Program-made: the position numbers and the translations under genes
Shown: positions 46,776 through 57,000 of the stretch, in pieces
Layout of the letters: every line of letters starts with the position of its first letter
Position numbering within the stretch: position 1 is the first letter of the stretch
Origin: an uncultured Bdellovibrionales bacterium
GTDB lineage: Bacteria > Bdellovibrionota > Bdellovibrionia > Bdellovibrionales > UBA1609
Assembly: GCA_938002015.1 (NCBI GenBank)
Contig: CALLAU010000001.1
Location: 62,001 to 126,000, forward strand
DNA length: 64,000 nt
Direction: 5' to 3'
The notes under the pieces: model-generated
The model's input: only the letters and a program-made list of their open reading frames with translations
Told to the model about the DNA's origin: nothing
Database searches by the model: none

Positions 46776-48458
46776 ATGTCTGAAAGCACGAGCGAAGAAA
46801 AGCCGGCAAAAAAAACAAAAGCTAAAAAAACTGTTGCAGTGGATGTTAAACCTGAGAAAAAAACTGTAAAGAAAACCGAAAAAAAAGTTGAAGCGAAAGT
46901 TGAAGCAAAAGCAGAAAAGTCAGCAGATTCTTCTTCCTCATCTTCAAGTGATGAGTCATCTACTAAGGAAGCAAGTTCTTCAAATGGTGGTGGCCAAAGA
47001 CGGAACAACAATCAAAGAAGAAATCACAACGGGAAAAAGAGTTATAATAACCGAGGTGGTCAAAATAACCGAGGTAGACGAAACAACTATAATCCAAATG
47101 GCAATTATAATGCTTCTTCAAAAGATGAAATTTATGCAGGTGATGTTGTAGGTTTTGATGATGAAGAGATTGATTTAACAGACATTGACCTTACTGATGA
47201 AGAGAAAAAAGACCTGAGCTCAAAAGGCTTAAAAGCTAAGAACATCAAGGATTTAACAGAACTTGGTACGAAACTTAAAATTGAAAATGCTGCAGGCCTT
47301 AGAAGACAAGAGCTTGTGTTTCAGGTTCTAAAAAGAGGAGCTCTTTTAGGTGATATATACGGAGATGGTGTTTTAGAGATTTTACCTGATGGTTATGGTT
47401 TCTTAAGATCTCCTGATTATAACTATCTTCCAGGTCCTGATGATATTTATGTTAGCCCATCTCAAATTAGAAGATTTGGTTTAAGAACTGGTGATACCGT
47501 AACTGGAACTGTGAGGCCGCCAAAAGAAGGCGAGAGGTATTTCGCTCTTTTAAAAGTTGATAGCCTTAATTTTGAACCAACTGATAAGTCTAAACATAAA
47601 ATTTTATTTGATAACTTAACACCACTTTACCCTCAAGAAAGACTAACTCTTGAATACACTCCTAATGATTATACTACGAGAGTCGTTGATCTCATGGCTC
47701 CACTTGGAAAAGGGCAAAGAGCTTTAATAGTTGCTCCTCCAAGAACGGGTAAAACAGTTTTAATGCAAAATATTGCTAATGCGATTACTAAAAACCACCC
47801 TGAAGTTACTCTTATTGTTCTTCTTATAGATGAGCGTCCAGAGGAAGTAACAGATATGTCTAGATCTGTGGATGGTGAAGTGGTGAGTTCTACATTTGAT
47901 GAGCCGCCAACAAGGCACGTGCAAGTTGCTGAAATGGTTATAGAAAAAGCTAAAAGGCTTGTTGAGCATAAACACGATGTGGTGATCTTACTAGATTCGA
48001 TCACAAGGCTTGCAAGGGCTTATAACACTGTAGTTCCTCCATCTGGTAAGATCTTATCTGGTGGTGTGGATTCAAACGCTCTACATAGGCCTAAGAGGTT
48101 CTTTGGCGCTGCGCGTAATATAGAAGAAGGTGGTAGCTTAACAATCATTGCTACAGCCTTAGTGGATACAGGCTCTAGAATGGATGAGGTTATTTTTGAG
48201 GAGTTTAAAGGCACAGGTAACTCTGAAATTCATCTAGATAGAAAGCTTATGGAGAAGAGAATCTTTCCATGTATGGACATCAATAAATCTGGAACTAGAA
48301 AAGAAGACCTTTTAGTGAATAAGGGAGATTTAAGCCGTCTATGGATTCTAAGAAAGGTCTTAGCTCCTATGAATGTTGTTGATAGTATGGAATTTTTACT
48401 TGGTAAGTTAGAGTCTAATAAGACGAATATGGACTTTCTAAAGAGTATGAGTGGTTGA
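46776..48458 (+). CDS. rho: transcription termination factor Rho with N-terminal disordered extension
   Basis: A 560-residue Rho, about 140 residues longer than the Escherichia coli protein. Residues 1-50 are Lys/Glu/Ala rich, 51-72 are a Ser tract and 73-115 an Arg/Asn/Gly-rich tract (RRNNNQRRN ... [13 protein letters not shown]). The core then follows: Rho N-terminal helix bundle (about 145-190), RNA-binding cold-shock domain with [20 protein letters not shown] (205-224), Walker A APPRTGKT (320-327) and [12 protein letters not shown]. The R-loop/Q-loop regions are intact. The start has GGAGG seven bases upstream. It is upstream of rpmE2, prfA, prmC and murA. Extensions of this kind occur in several phyla and often bind RNA. 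Confidence 0.96.
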   Translation: MSESTSEEKPAKKTKAKKTVAVDVKPEKKTVKKTEKKVEAKVEAKAEKSADSSSSSSSDESSTKEASSSNGGGQRRNNNQRRNHNGKKSYNNRGGQNNRGRRNNYNPNGNYNASSKDEIYAGDVVGFDDEEIDLTDIDLTDEEKKDLSSKGLKAKNIKDLTELGTKLKIENAAGLRRQELVFQVLKRGALLGDIYGDGVLEILPDGYGFLRSPDYNYLPGPDDIYVSPSQIRRFGLRTGDTVTGTVRPPKEGERYFALLKVDSLNFEPTDKSKHKILFDNLTPLYPQERLTLEYTPNDYTTRVVDLMAPLGKGQRALIVAPPRTGKTVLMQNIANAITKNHPEVTLIVLLIDERPEEVTDMSRSVDGEVVSSTFDEPPTRHVQVAEMVIEKAKRLVEHKHDVVILLDSITRLARAYNTVVPPSGKILSGGVDSNALHRPKRFFGAARNIEEGGSLTIIATALVDTGSRMDEVIFEEFKGTGNSEIHLDRKLMEKRIFPCMDINKSGTRKEDLLVNKGDLSRLWILRKVLAPMNVVDSMEFLLGKLESNKTNMDFLKSMSG

Positions 48459-48483
48459 CATTAAAAGCCCTTAAAAGTACTTA
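48455..48483 (+). promoter_or_regulatory. candidate promoter for rpmE2
   Basis: TTGACA (48455-48460, overlapping the end of rho) with TACTTA at 48478-48483 (17-base spacer), 71 bases upstream of the rpmE2 start. The -35 box is perfect, the -10 weak. It would let the ribosomal protein be made independently of rho. Confidence 0.35.
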
Positions 48484-48553
48484 AAAACACTCTGCTTTTT
48501 CCGGTATGGCTAATAGGAGCTGACCCGGAAAATCAAACAGAAAAAGGATTATT

Positions 48554-48805
48554 ATGAAAAAAGATTTACACCCAAATGCAAGAGAAGTTCTTTTCACTGA
48601 TTCATCAGCTGGAGTTTCTTTTTTAACTCTTTCAACTATTAATACAAAAGAAACAGCTGAGTACGAAGGTAAAGAATACCCTTCAGTAAAAGTTGAAATT
48701 TCAAGTGCATCACACCCTTTTTATACTGGTACACAAAAAGTATTAGATACTGAAGGTAGAATCGATAGATTTAAAAAGCGTTACGCAAAACTTACTAAGA
48801 ACTAA
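48554..48805 (+). CDS. rpmE2: 50S ribosomal protein L31, type B
   Basis: An 83-residue L31 of the type B class: [42 protein letters not shown] and RFKKRYA. The four zinc-binding cysteines of type A L31 are all absent. AAAGGA precedes the ATG. L31 bridges the two ribosomal subunits. In many bacteria type B is a zinc-starvation paralogue; here it takes the position next to rho and prfA that the L31 gene often has, so it may be the main copy. Confidence 0.95.
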   Translation: MKKDLHPNAREVLFTDSSAGVSFLTLSTINTKETAEYEGKEYPSVKVEISSASHPFYTGTQKVLDTEGRIDRFKKRYAKLTKN

Positions 48806-48869
48806 TTTTTTAATTACGAGTTCTTTTTTAAAAAATATAAAAAAAGCCGAACTTAGATTCGGTTTTTTT
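48797..48869 (+). terminator. two tandem terminators after rpmE2
   Basis: First hairpin: AAGAACT (48797-48803, across the rpmE2 stop) with AGTTCTT (48819-48825) and a T run. Second: CCGAA (48847-48851) with TTCGG (48858-48862), flanked by five A and seven T. The second ends 21 bases before the prfA start, so prfA must have reduced read-through or its own promoter. Confidence 0.75.
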
Positions 48870-48889
48870 CTTTAATCAGGGGATCATTC

Positions 48890-49957
48890 GTGTTTGATAG
48901 ATTAGAAGATGTTGATCGAAAGTTTTTAAAACTAGAAAGAGATTTACAAAACCCTGCCATTATTCAGGATAATGAAAAATATCAAAAGCTTCTTATTGAA
49001 CATGGGGATTTAGAACCACTTGTTCATGCTTATAGAGAATATAAAAAAACAACATCTGAACTTGCTGAGAGCAAAGAGCTTTTGCAAACAGAATCTGATG
49101 AAGACTTAAGAGATTTAGCTAAAGCTGAAGTTTCACAGTTAGAATCAAGAAAAGAAGAGCTAGAAAAAGAATTAAAAGTGCTTCTTCTTCCAAAAGACCC
49201 TAATGATGATAAAGATGTTATTTTAGAACTTCGTGCTGGTGCTGGTGGAGATGAGGCGAGTCTTTTTGCAGAAGAGCTTTTTAGGGGCTACTCTTATTAC
49301 GCTTCTAAAAACAAATGGTCAGTAGATGTGATTTCAATATCTGAAGGTAATGCTGGAGGGTATAAGGAAGTTGTTGCAAGTATTAGTGGTAAGAAAGTTT
49401 ACTCAAAATTAAAATATGAAAGTGGTGTGCATAGAGTTCAGCGTGTGCCAAAAACTGAGAGTCAGGGCAGGGTACATACATCAACTATTACAGTTGCCGT
49501 AGTTCCTGAAGCTTCAGAGATTGATGTTCAGGTTAATAAAAATGATATTAAAGTTGATACTTATAGATCAAGTGGAGCTGGTGGACAGCATGTAAACACT
49601 ACGGACTCTGCTATTAGACTAACCCATGAGCCAACAGGCGTTGTGGTGACTTGTCAGGATCAAAAATCTCAAACTAAAAATAAAGAAAAAGCGATGAAAG
49701 TTCTTTACTCAAGGCTTCTTGCACTAGAGGAAGAAAAAGCTGTTAAAGAAGCTAGTGAAACTAGAATGGGACAAATTGGTACAGGTGATAGATCTGAGAG
49801 GATTAGGACTTATAATTTTCCTCAAACAAGAGTCACAGATCATAGAATTGGTCTTACACTTCATAAAATTGACGATATTATGGGTGGAGATTTTGATATC
49901 TTATTTGGCCCTCTTGTTACTTACTTTCAAGCAGAACAGCTTAAAGAGATGAGCTAG
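48890..49957 (+). CDS. prfA: peptide chain release factor 1
   Basis: A 355-residue release factor with GTG start and an AGGGGA box. The GGQ motif is at residues 231-233 (SGAGGQHVN), the glutamine methylated by PrmC. The recognition loop has PKT (187-189) in VQRVPKTESQGR, the PxT form of RF1 that reads UAA and UAG; RF2 would have SPF. The adjacent prmC encodes its modifying enzyme. Confidence 0.97.
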   Translation: MFDRLEDVDRKFLKLERDLQNPAIIQDNEKYQKLLIEHGDLEPLVHAYREYKKTTSELAESKELLQTESDEDLRDLAKAEVSQLESRKEELEKELKVLLLPKDPNDDKDVILELRAGAGGDEASLFAEELFRGYSYYASKNKWSVDVISISEGNAGGYKEVVASISGKKVYSKLKYESGVHRVQRVPKTESQGRVHTSTITVAVVPEASEIDVQVNKNDIKVDTYRSSGAGGQHVNTTDSAIRLTHEPTGVVVTCQDQKSQTKNKEKAMKVLYSRLLALEEEKAVKEASETRMGQIGTGDRSERIRTYNFPQTRVTDHRIGLTLHKIDDIMGGDFDILFGPLVTYFQAEQLKEMS

Positions 49958-49968
49958 TTGCAGATAAA

Positions 49969-50796
49969 ATGAAATTACTAGATTTTTATAAAAGTTTAAA
50001 ACCTAATGATAAGCATCTTTTAAAAGAGTTTTGTTGGATTTTAGAGGAGAAATACTCTTTAAATGAAGCCGATTATTTAGCTGGTATAAAAGATCTAGAA
50101 AATGAACATATAAAGACTTTAAATATTTGGTTTAAAAAGAAAAGTGAAGACTACCCACTTCAGTATTTTCTAAATTCTACAGGTTTTCTTGATCTTGATT
50201 TTTACGTTGAAGAAGGTGTTTTGATTCCAAGAATGGAGACAGAAGATATTGTCTCTTGGATTCTTGATTATTATAAAACTAAAGAAACATTTCCTAAAAA
50301 TATGATCGATATAGGTTCAGGCTCAGGATGTATGGGAATTGCCTTAGCTCATAAGTTAAAACCTGATTATGTAGGCCTTTTAGAGCCCTATAAGGATGCA
50401 AGAAAAAGCCTTGACGTGAATATAAGAAAACACTTAGGCGGGGAAAGCGAGCAAGTAGAGCTTTTAAAAATGCCTTTTGAAGAATATGACTTTAAAAATG
50501 AATTTGATCTTATAGTGAGTAACCCTCCTTATATTAAGATAGCTGATCCAGAAGTTACAGATTCAGTTTATAAGTTTGAACCTCATGAGGCTCTTTACGG
50601 TGGTCTAGAAGGTTATGAAACTCCAATAGCTTGGTTTAAAAAATCTGTGGGTCACTTAAAACAAAATGGTTTATTAGTATTTGAAATGGCCTATAATCAA
50701 AGAGAGAAGATTCAATCAGAACTAAGTGAGTATAAGCTTGAGTTTGTAAAAGATAGGTTTGGTAAGGACAGGTTCTTTTATTACATTAATGAGTGA
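49969..50796 (+). CDS. prmC: release factor glutamine methyltransferase
   Basis: A 275-residue methyltransferase with an N-terminal helical domain, the PrmC PLQYFLNSTGF region, SAM-binding MIDIGSGSGCMGIALA, and the NPPY catalytic motif in IVSNPPYIKIADPE. It methylates the Gln of the GGQ motif in release factors. It starts 12 bases after prfA with no clear Shine-Dalgarno, consistent with coupling to prfA. Confidence 0.95.
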   Translation: MKLLDFYKSLKPNDKHLLKEFCWILEEKYSLNEADYLAGIKDLENEHIKTLNIWFKKKSEDYPLQYFLNSTGFLDLDFYVEEGVLIPRMETEDIVSWILDYYKTKETFPKNMIDIGSGSGCMGIALAHKLKPDYVGLLEPYKDARKSLDVNIRKHLGGESEQVELLKMPFEEYDFKNEFDLIVSNPPYIKIADPEVTDSVYKFEPHEALYGGLEGYETPIAWFKKSVGHLKQNGLLVFEMAYNQREKIQSELSEYKLEFVKDRFGKDRFFYYINE

Positions 50797-50828
50797 TATT
50801 AAAAATAAAAAGAGGGAGTTAAAATTCT

Positions 50829-52085
50829 ATGGATAAAATTGTTATTGAAGGTGGAAAACCTTTAAATGGTGATGTAAAAATCAGTGGCGCAAAGAATTCA
50901 GCTCTTCCTATTCTTTTTTCAACACTTCTTGCTGAAGGCGAGCATAAGCTTAGTAATGTTCCTAATTTAGCTGATATTAATTTTTCACTTAAAATCTTAG
51001 AAGCTCTTGGGGCAAAAACAGTTTTTTCTAATAATGAGGTTTCTGTTGAAATTGGAAAAACTTTAGAAACATATGCACCCTATGATCTAGTTAGAAAAAT
51101 GCGAGCAAGTATTTTAACGCTTGGTCCTCTCTTATCAAGATTTGGAAACGCTAAAGTAAGTCTCCCTGGAGGTTGTGCTATTGGTAACAGACCGATTGAT
51201 CTTCATTTAGATGCTTTAAAAAAAATGGGTGCAGAAATTGAAGTAAGTGAAGGTTATGTTCATGCAAAGTGTAAGAGGCTTAAAGGTGCTAAAATATTCT
51301 TTGAATTTCCTACTGTTGGAGGTACGGAGAATATCTTAATGGCTGCTACTCTTGCTGAAGGTGAAACGGTTATTGAAAACGCTGCTAGAGAACCTGAAAT
51401 TGAAGACCTTGGAAATTACCTTATTGCCATGGGAGCTGAAATTAGTGGTTTAGGGGCTTCAACAATTAAGATTCAAGGCAGAGAAAGCCTTAAGGCTTCA
51501 AATCATAAAGTTATAGCGGATAGAATTGAAGCGGGAACTTTTGTTGTTGCAGCTTTAATGACTAAAGGAAAAATTGAAATTCAAAATATTGTACCTAAAC
51601 ACCTTTCAAGTTTTATTGAGAAAATAAAAGAAACAGGAGCCGTCATAGAAGTTGGAGAAAGCTCTCTTACTGTTGATGGGAGTAATACAAAAAACTTAAG
51701 CCCAGTTAAGATTGTAACAGCTCCTTACCCAGGTTTTCCAACAGATCTACAGGCTCAGATGATGACACTCTTAACTCATGCAAAGGGTACAAGTTATATT
51801 GAAGAAAATATTTTTGAAAACAGGTTTATGCATGTTCAAGAGCTTGTAAGATTAGGAGCTGATATTTCTGCTTCTACTAAATCAGCCAGAGTAAATGGGC
51901 CTTCAAATTTAAAAGGAGCTCCTGTGATGGCAACTGATTTAAGGGCGAGTGCGTCTTTAGTGGTTGCAGGTCTTGCTGCTCAAGGAACTACTACAGTTAA
52001 TAGAGTTTATCACCTTGATCGTGGTTATGATAATATCGAAGAGAAAATAAGAGACCTTGGTGGTAAGATTTCTAGAGAGAAGTAA
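50829..52085 (+). CDS. murA: UDP-N-acetylglucosamine 1-carboxyvinyltransferase
   Basis: A 418-residue EPSP-synthase-fold enzyme. The fosfomycin-target Cys is at residue 116 in [14 protein letters not shown], Lys22 in SGAKNSALP is in place, and the C-terminal Arg is in [11 protein letters not shown]. It adds enolpyruvate from PEP to UDP-GlcNAc, the first committed step of peptidoglycan synthesis in the cytoplasm. It ends the rho to murA cluster, 32 bases after prmC. A GAGGGAG-like box precedes the ATG. Confidence 0.98.
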   Translation: MDKIVIEGGKPLNGDVKISGAKNSALPILFSTLLAEGEHKLSNVPNLADINFSLKILEALGAKTVFSNNEVSVEIGKTLETYAPYDLVRKMRASILTLGPLLSRFGNAKVSLPGGCAIGNRPIDLHLDALKKMGAEIEVSEGYVHAKCKRLKGAKIFFEFPTVGGTENILMAATLAEGETVIENAAREPEIEDLGNYLIAMGAEISGLGASTIKIQGRESLKASNHKVIADRIEAGTFVVAALMTKGKIEIQNIVPKHLSSFIEKIKETGAVIEVGESSLTVDGSNTKNLSPVKIVTAPYPGFPTDLQAQMMTLLTHAKGTSYIEENIFENRFMHVQELVRLGADISASTKSARVNGPSNLKGAPVMATDLRASASLVVAGLAAQGTTTVNRVYHLDRGYDNIEEKIRDLGGKISREK

Positions 52086-52100
52086 GTTTTTTAGAAAAAA

Positions 52101-53303
52101 TTATTGATTTAATAAAGCCTCTTCATAAATGATTTGGATAAGTGCAGTGATAAACTCTTTATGAGTTGGAAATACAATAAACTCTACATCTTCTATAGTT
52201 TCTTCAGATACAAGAATTTCTTGAGTCGTGTTACTAAAGAAAAAACCTCTAGATATAAAAGTTCCAAGATTTGCATTAAATGATTTTAATTCTTCTCTGC
52301 TTGCGTGACGAGCTTGTAAATAAGGCAGGAAGAAAGTGCCTTTTTTAAATTCATAATTATCAGCTATTGATAGGGCTGGATTAAGTACTCCTTGAGGGTT
52401 TAAGAGTGGGGCGTATCTTTGATCAAGAGTAGACCACCTAGGTTGGTGGCGTGAAAAATTTCTTGCTCTGTCTCTTAAAAGAAGGTGTTCTTTAAATCGA
52501 TTTTTAGGAAGTTTTAAATTGTAGCTTAAAGCTATATGTCCATTTTTTACTCCATACCGACTTAAAAAATCTAGAACCTCTTTAGTAAGTGGAAGCCCGC
52601 TAAACGAAAGGCCATCATCTTCATTTTTACTTGGTATTAATATATTACTTGTCGGGTAGTAGTCAGTATCAGGATTTTGTGCAGACTCACTTACTACTTT
52701 TACAAGAGAAGTTGAGCGCTTTAGAATATGTAAAGGCTCTTCTCCCCAGATATAACCTTCTGCGCTCTGATATTCTAGCTTCTTTTGCCCTGTTTTTTGT
52801 GTTTTAGGAAAATAAGAGTCCATAAAATAACCAAGCCCAAACTGTAAAGACTCTGGGTTTTTGATAAATGCAAGTGCTTGGTCTATATGATGATCCCTAA
52901 TATTCCCAAATTCTAAATCACTGAACCTAAGATCTCCTTGATCTTGTAAATACCTAGTAAGCTCATCTGCGATTCTTTGGTTATAAGCCCTAAAGTCATC
53001 ACCAATTGCTCTAAGTTTTTCTCTTACTCGAGGCAGGAATGATGGGGGGTATTTAAGAAGTAAATTTGTTCTTGCTTGTTCATAACTTCTTGAGATTTCT
53101 TCTAACTGTGGAATGAGCGCTTTTATAAAGAGTTTTTCAACATCTGAGAGATCCTTAGACTTGGTTTGAGGATTCGTAATTCTTCCTATTTTTACGTAGA
53201 GCTCTTTATAGGGCCTAGGTTTGAGTATTTGGTGACATTCTTGAGCGTTTATAAGTGTGTTAGAGCTAAATAGAAGGGCTGTGAGCAGTAGAAGTCTTGT
53301 CAT
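52101..53303 (-). CDS. secreted protein, unknown function
   Basis: A 400-residue protein with a signal peptide (MTRLLLLTALLFSSNTLINA) and mature N-terminus QECHQILKPRPY. The next 100 residues are helical and basic/acidic mixed (KLFIKALIPQLEEISRSYEQ, FLPRVREKLRAIGDDFRAYN). The C-terminal 150 residues contain Arg-rich, strand-like sequence. Only one or two cysteines are seen. No known family is recognised; the pattern of a lineage-specific periplasmic or outer-membrane-associated protein is likely. It is convergent with murA. Confidence 0.6.
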   Translation of the reverse strand: MTRLLLLTALLFSSNTLINAQECHQILKPRPYKELYVKIGRITNPQTKSKDLSDVEKLFIKALIPQLEEISRSYEQARTNLLLKYPPSFLPRVREKLRAIGDDFRAYNQRIADELTRYLQDQGDLRFSDLEFGNIRDHHIDQALAFIKNPESLQFGLGYFMDSYFPKTQKTGQKKLEYQSAEGYIWGEEPLHILKRSTSLVKVVSESAQNPDTDYYPTSNILIPSKNEDDGLSFSGLPLTKEVLDFLSRYGVKNGHIALSYNLKLPKNRFKEHLLLRDRARNFSRHQPRWSTLDQRYAPLLNPQGVLNPALSIADNYEFKKGTFFLPYLQARHASREELKSFNANLGTFISRGFFFSNTTQEILVSEETIEDVEFIVFPTHKEFITALIQIIYEEALLNQ

Positions 53304-53328
53304 GTAGTGAATTTAGCAAGCTTTATAC

Positions 53329-53360
53329 CAAAAAAAACCCCAGGCTCTTTCAAGCTGGGG
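53329..53360 (-). terminator. terminator of the small secreted protein gene (minus strand)
   Basis: On the minus strand CCCCAGCT-type arms (53360-53353 and 53346-53338, one bulge) are followed by a T run (A run on the plus strand, 53331-53337). It lies 63 bases after the stop of the minus-strand gene ending at 53423. Confidence 0.75.
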
Positions 53361-53422
53361 TTGGGGGATAATTTTGAAGCTTAAGTGTCAAAAAGGGAGG
53401 GGGCGACGACTTAAGCTTCAGT

Positions 53423-53857
53423 TTAATTCAAAATATCAATGCTCTGAACATTCAAAGTATTTACTCTTTGAAGTGCAGTGGCGCCTCCTCTTTTAGGCAA
53501 ATAAAAACCAGAAATACTAACATCTAATGGTAATTCAATGGTTGGAAACTTATCGAGAGTATCAACAGGGAGTTTGAAAATATTAGCTTCATCGCTTGAT
53601 ATGAAGAAAAGCTGATTTTCATGCAATACAATAGAACCTTCAACACTTGAAACAAGTCCAGCTCTTACTTCAGCTGGTTCCTCTTGAGCATTAAGAATGA
53701 GAGAGCTTACAGGGATTTGATTTACAGCTAGGTTATAAAGTTCTTCACCAGCAAATACATCTTCACCAGTACTGATGATCTCTGCTTTAGAGAAACTAGA
53801 AAAAACAAGAACAGAAACGATATAAATTCCTACTGCTGCTTTAAGTATTAAGTTCAT
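53423..53857 (-). CDS. small secreted protein, unknown function
   Basis: A 144-residue protein. The start at 53857 is chosen because GAGG lies about eight bases upstream and the product then begins with a signal peptide (MNLILKAAVGIYIVSVLVFS). The frame continues nine codons upstream. The mature part is beta-rich (ELPLDVSISGFYLPKRGGAT, SSVEGSIVLHENQLFFIS) without cysteines or a known motif. It has its own terminator, so it is a single-gene unit. Confidence 0.6.
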   Translation of the reverse strand: MNLILKAAVGIYIVSVLVFSSFSKAEIISTGEDVFAGEELYNLAVNQIPVSSLILNAQEEPAEVRAGLVSSVEGSIVLHENQLFFISSDEANIFKLPVDTLDKFPTIELPLDVSISGFYLPKRGGATALQRVNTLNVQSIDILN

Positions 53858-54022
53858 CTGTATTACCTCATCCTTAGTGCACAAAAAAGTACAAACTTAG
53901 TAAACAACTGAAATACTTATTTGCCTAGACTAAGAATTTGATAGAGGTAGAGAAAATCAAAAGAAGCTTTTAAAAATCAAAAAATCTCTGTAATATTAAT
54001 GAGTTATAGAATTTGTGCCAGG

Positions 54023-54064
54023 ATGGGACTTCGTCTCTCTTTGGAACCGGGGGAGCAGTTTTGA
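54023..54064 (+). CDS. possible 13-residue leader peptide
   Basis: ATG at 54023 opens a short frame (MGLRLSLEPGEQF) that ends with TGA at 54062-54064, overlapping the TTG start at 54061 of the TPR gene. Stop-start overlap would allow translational coupling. It has no good Shine-Dalgarno of its own, and such frames arise by chance, so support is weak. Confidence 0.2.
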   Translation: MGLRLSLEPGEQF

Positions 54065-57000
54065 GTCAAAAGTGGGTTATTAAAGATGTGTTAGGTCAGG
54101 TTTCAGGGCCCTATGACACTCAAGATATTCTACTTCAAATCAAAAAAGGTGTTCTTACAGGTTCAGAACTTATTGCAAGCTACCCTGAAGGGAAATGGAT
54201 CACAGTTTCTGCTGAGCCTCAGTTTTTTGATTACATGCTTGAAGTGATTTCAGGTGAGAAGCTTGATTCAAGTGATACGCAAAAGCTTGATAAAGTGGCG
54301 GGAGTTGAAGAAACAGTTCCTTTAAAGTCCGCTGTTGAAGAGAACACGGTTCCTCTTGATAAGACTGAAGCTTTAAGTGCCGGCGATGATATAGATGAAA
54401 CTCTTGAGAGCTCTGATTTAGATGGAGTAGAAGAAGTTTTTTTCGAGCAGCATGCCAGCAATCAAGAAGAAACAGATGAGGAAAGCTCTAAAGTAGAAGA
54501 AGTGGCTCCAGAGCCTATTAGACAGGTAAAGGGGCGCTCTCCTTTATTTGAAGAACATCAAAAAGAGTCCCTTGCTGAAGTTGAAGAGCTTGAACGAAAA
54601 AGACTTGCAACACAAAAACTAAAACCTCTTCTTTATATTGTTGGGACTATTTTTTGCTTACTTTTAGTAGCCTTATTTTTTATTCCTGAGGAAGAAACAG
54701 AAGTAAAGACTGGTTATCAGTATATGCTTCCGCGGTTTGGCAGTAAGCAGGTTCCAACTGAAAAAGTAAACGCGGCTCTTAAAAAAGCTCAGTTCTTATT
54801 TATTTCTGATAATGTGAAAAATCATATGCGAGCTCAAAGCCTTCTTAATAATATTTTAGCCGCTGAACCAAGAAATGAAGATGCTTTAAAACTACTTTGC
54901 TTTACTTATTTTAGAACTTGGCCTTTTGCAAGCCAGTCTTCAAGAGACCTTTATGTTGTTTCTGAAGTTTCTAAGAGAGCTTATAGATCTAAAGGGCTTG
55001 GTGAAACAGGTATGGTTTGTAGGGTTATTGAAATGATTTTACGAGGGCAATATAAGGAAGCTAAGAACAATGTAAGTACTTTTATAAACAGTGAACTTCC
55101 TGGAGATGAACTTTCTTATACAGCCAGATACTTTAACGCGTATTTGCTCTATTTAAAAAAAGATTACAGAGCAGCTTACTTTGCCCTTCAATCATCAATT
55201 AAATTGCAAGACTCGTGGATTCCTTCACTTTTATTAAACGGAGTTTTAAGTCTTCGTATGGATAGAAGCCAAGAAGCTTATGATTCCTTTGCAAAAGTAC
55301 TTAAAATTAATCCAAACCACTCTGAGGCTCTTTATTCTTTAGCAGCGATTAATTATGAAATTTTTAGTAAATCAGAACTCGCGTTAAAGTTTTTTAATAA
55401 AGCGGAACAAGTTTCAGCTGGGCAAGATGTTGATAAAGTTGTGCAGTCAAAAGCCTACGCTGTGATTTCAAGAGTTTATTTAAAAAAAGGCGATCGTAGC
55501 CGGGCAAAAGACTTTGCTCAAAAAGCTTTTGATTTAGATCCTGGTAATATTGTCGCTAAGAATATTTTAGTTGGTTTTGGTGGAAAATCTAAAAATACAG
55601 CATCAGATAAGTTTATTATGGCTGAAGCCGAAGGAATGTTTAATGAAGAGGAATGGGCTGCAGCCATTGCTTTATATGAACAGGCTTATAAGTTAAATAG
55701 AAAAAACGCTAAGGCAGCGCTGAGACTTTCACAATGTAACTGGGAACTTTCCTTTGTTACTGATGCTATAAGATGGGCTGAAGTGTCTATTGCTACAGAT
55801 CCAAAGTTAATTGAGGCTTATATCCTCCTATCTAAGTTTTTGATAAGCCAGTTTAAACTCGATGAAGCAATACGAGTTTTAAAAAAAGCAAGAAGGATTA
55901 ATCCACAGAATTCAGAAATCTATAAGAACTTTGCAAAACTAGAGCATACAAGAAAAAACCCAGAATCGGCGATTAAGTTTGCTAAAAAAGCAATCCAGCT
56001 TTATCCAAATGATTTAGAATCAACACTTTTGTTAGTAGAAATTTTAGATGAAATAGGAGAAACCGAGCGTGCTCTAGGTTATGCTTCTCAAGCACTTGAA
56101 ATTGATTCAAATTCTTTTGAGGCTCAAAGGGTTTATGCAAAACTACTTCTTTTAACAAGTGGAATTGAGGCAGCAAAAGAATACCTTGAAGGTTTGATGT
56201 CAAATTTTGGAGGAAAGCTTGAATACAATTTAATTTTAGCTGAAATTTATCTAATTGATGAAAGGTTTAAAGATGCAGCTGTAGTTGCAGTCGATATAAA
56301 TGAAAAACTGAATGAGTCTAATAAGTATGGTCTTTTAATTCAGGCAAGAGCTCTAAATAAACTTAACAAGCCTGATGATGCTTTAGCTTATTTTCAAAAA
56401 GCATTTTTACTTGATTCAACTGATGTCGGTCCTTTGTTTGAAGCTGGTGTTTTGCTTACAAAGAGTGGTAAAAATGAACAAGCCATAAGCCAGTTTCAAA
56501 GGGTGAAGGGGATTAATTCCAATTACCCTGATTTACGTTACCAGTGGGCAATAGCTTTAAAGCAACTAGCAAAGAATAAAGAATCGGTATCAATGTCTAA
56601 AGAGGAGATTGCGCTAAATCCATATAATTTTAGAGCCTACATTCTTAATGCTGAAAATTATTATATGCTTGGAAAAGTAGCAGCTAGTAAGATCAAATCA
56701 GTTGGAACTAGCTCAGATTCGTATTCAAACATTTATTCAGAAATGGTGAGTTGGTATAAGCTTTGTGCATCTCAGTATCAAAAGGCAATAGAGATTGCTG
56801 AGCAAAGTAGTGATACTTATATAAATATGGCAAAGTGCTATCGTTTAGCTGGTCAGATCGATTTAGCTAAAGCAAGCGCTGAAAAAGCTTCTCAGCTTGA
56901 TAGGGGTAATGCAAAAGTTTGGATGGAGGTTGCTCTAATTTTTGAGCAACAGGGCAATATTCAAGCAGCTTTAAAAGCCTATGAAAACTATCTTCTTATA

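Noticed and set aside
46694-47011. 105-codon minus-strand frame at the rho 5' end
   Set aside because: Antisense to the Lys/Glu-rich Rho extension; lacks any independent support.
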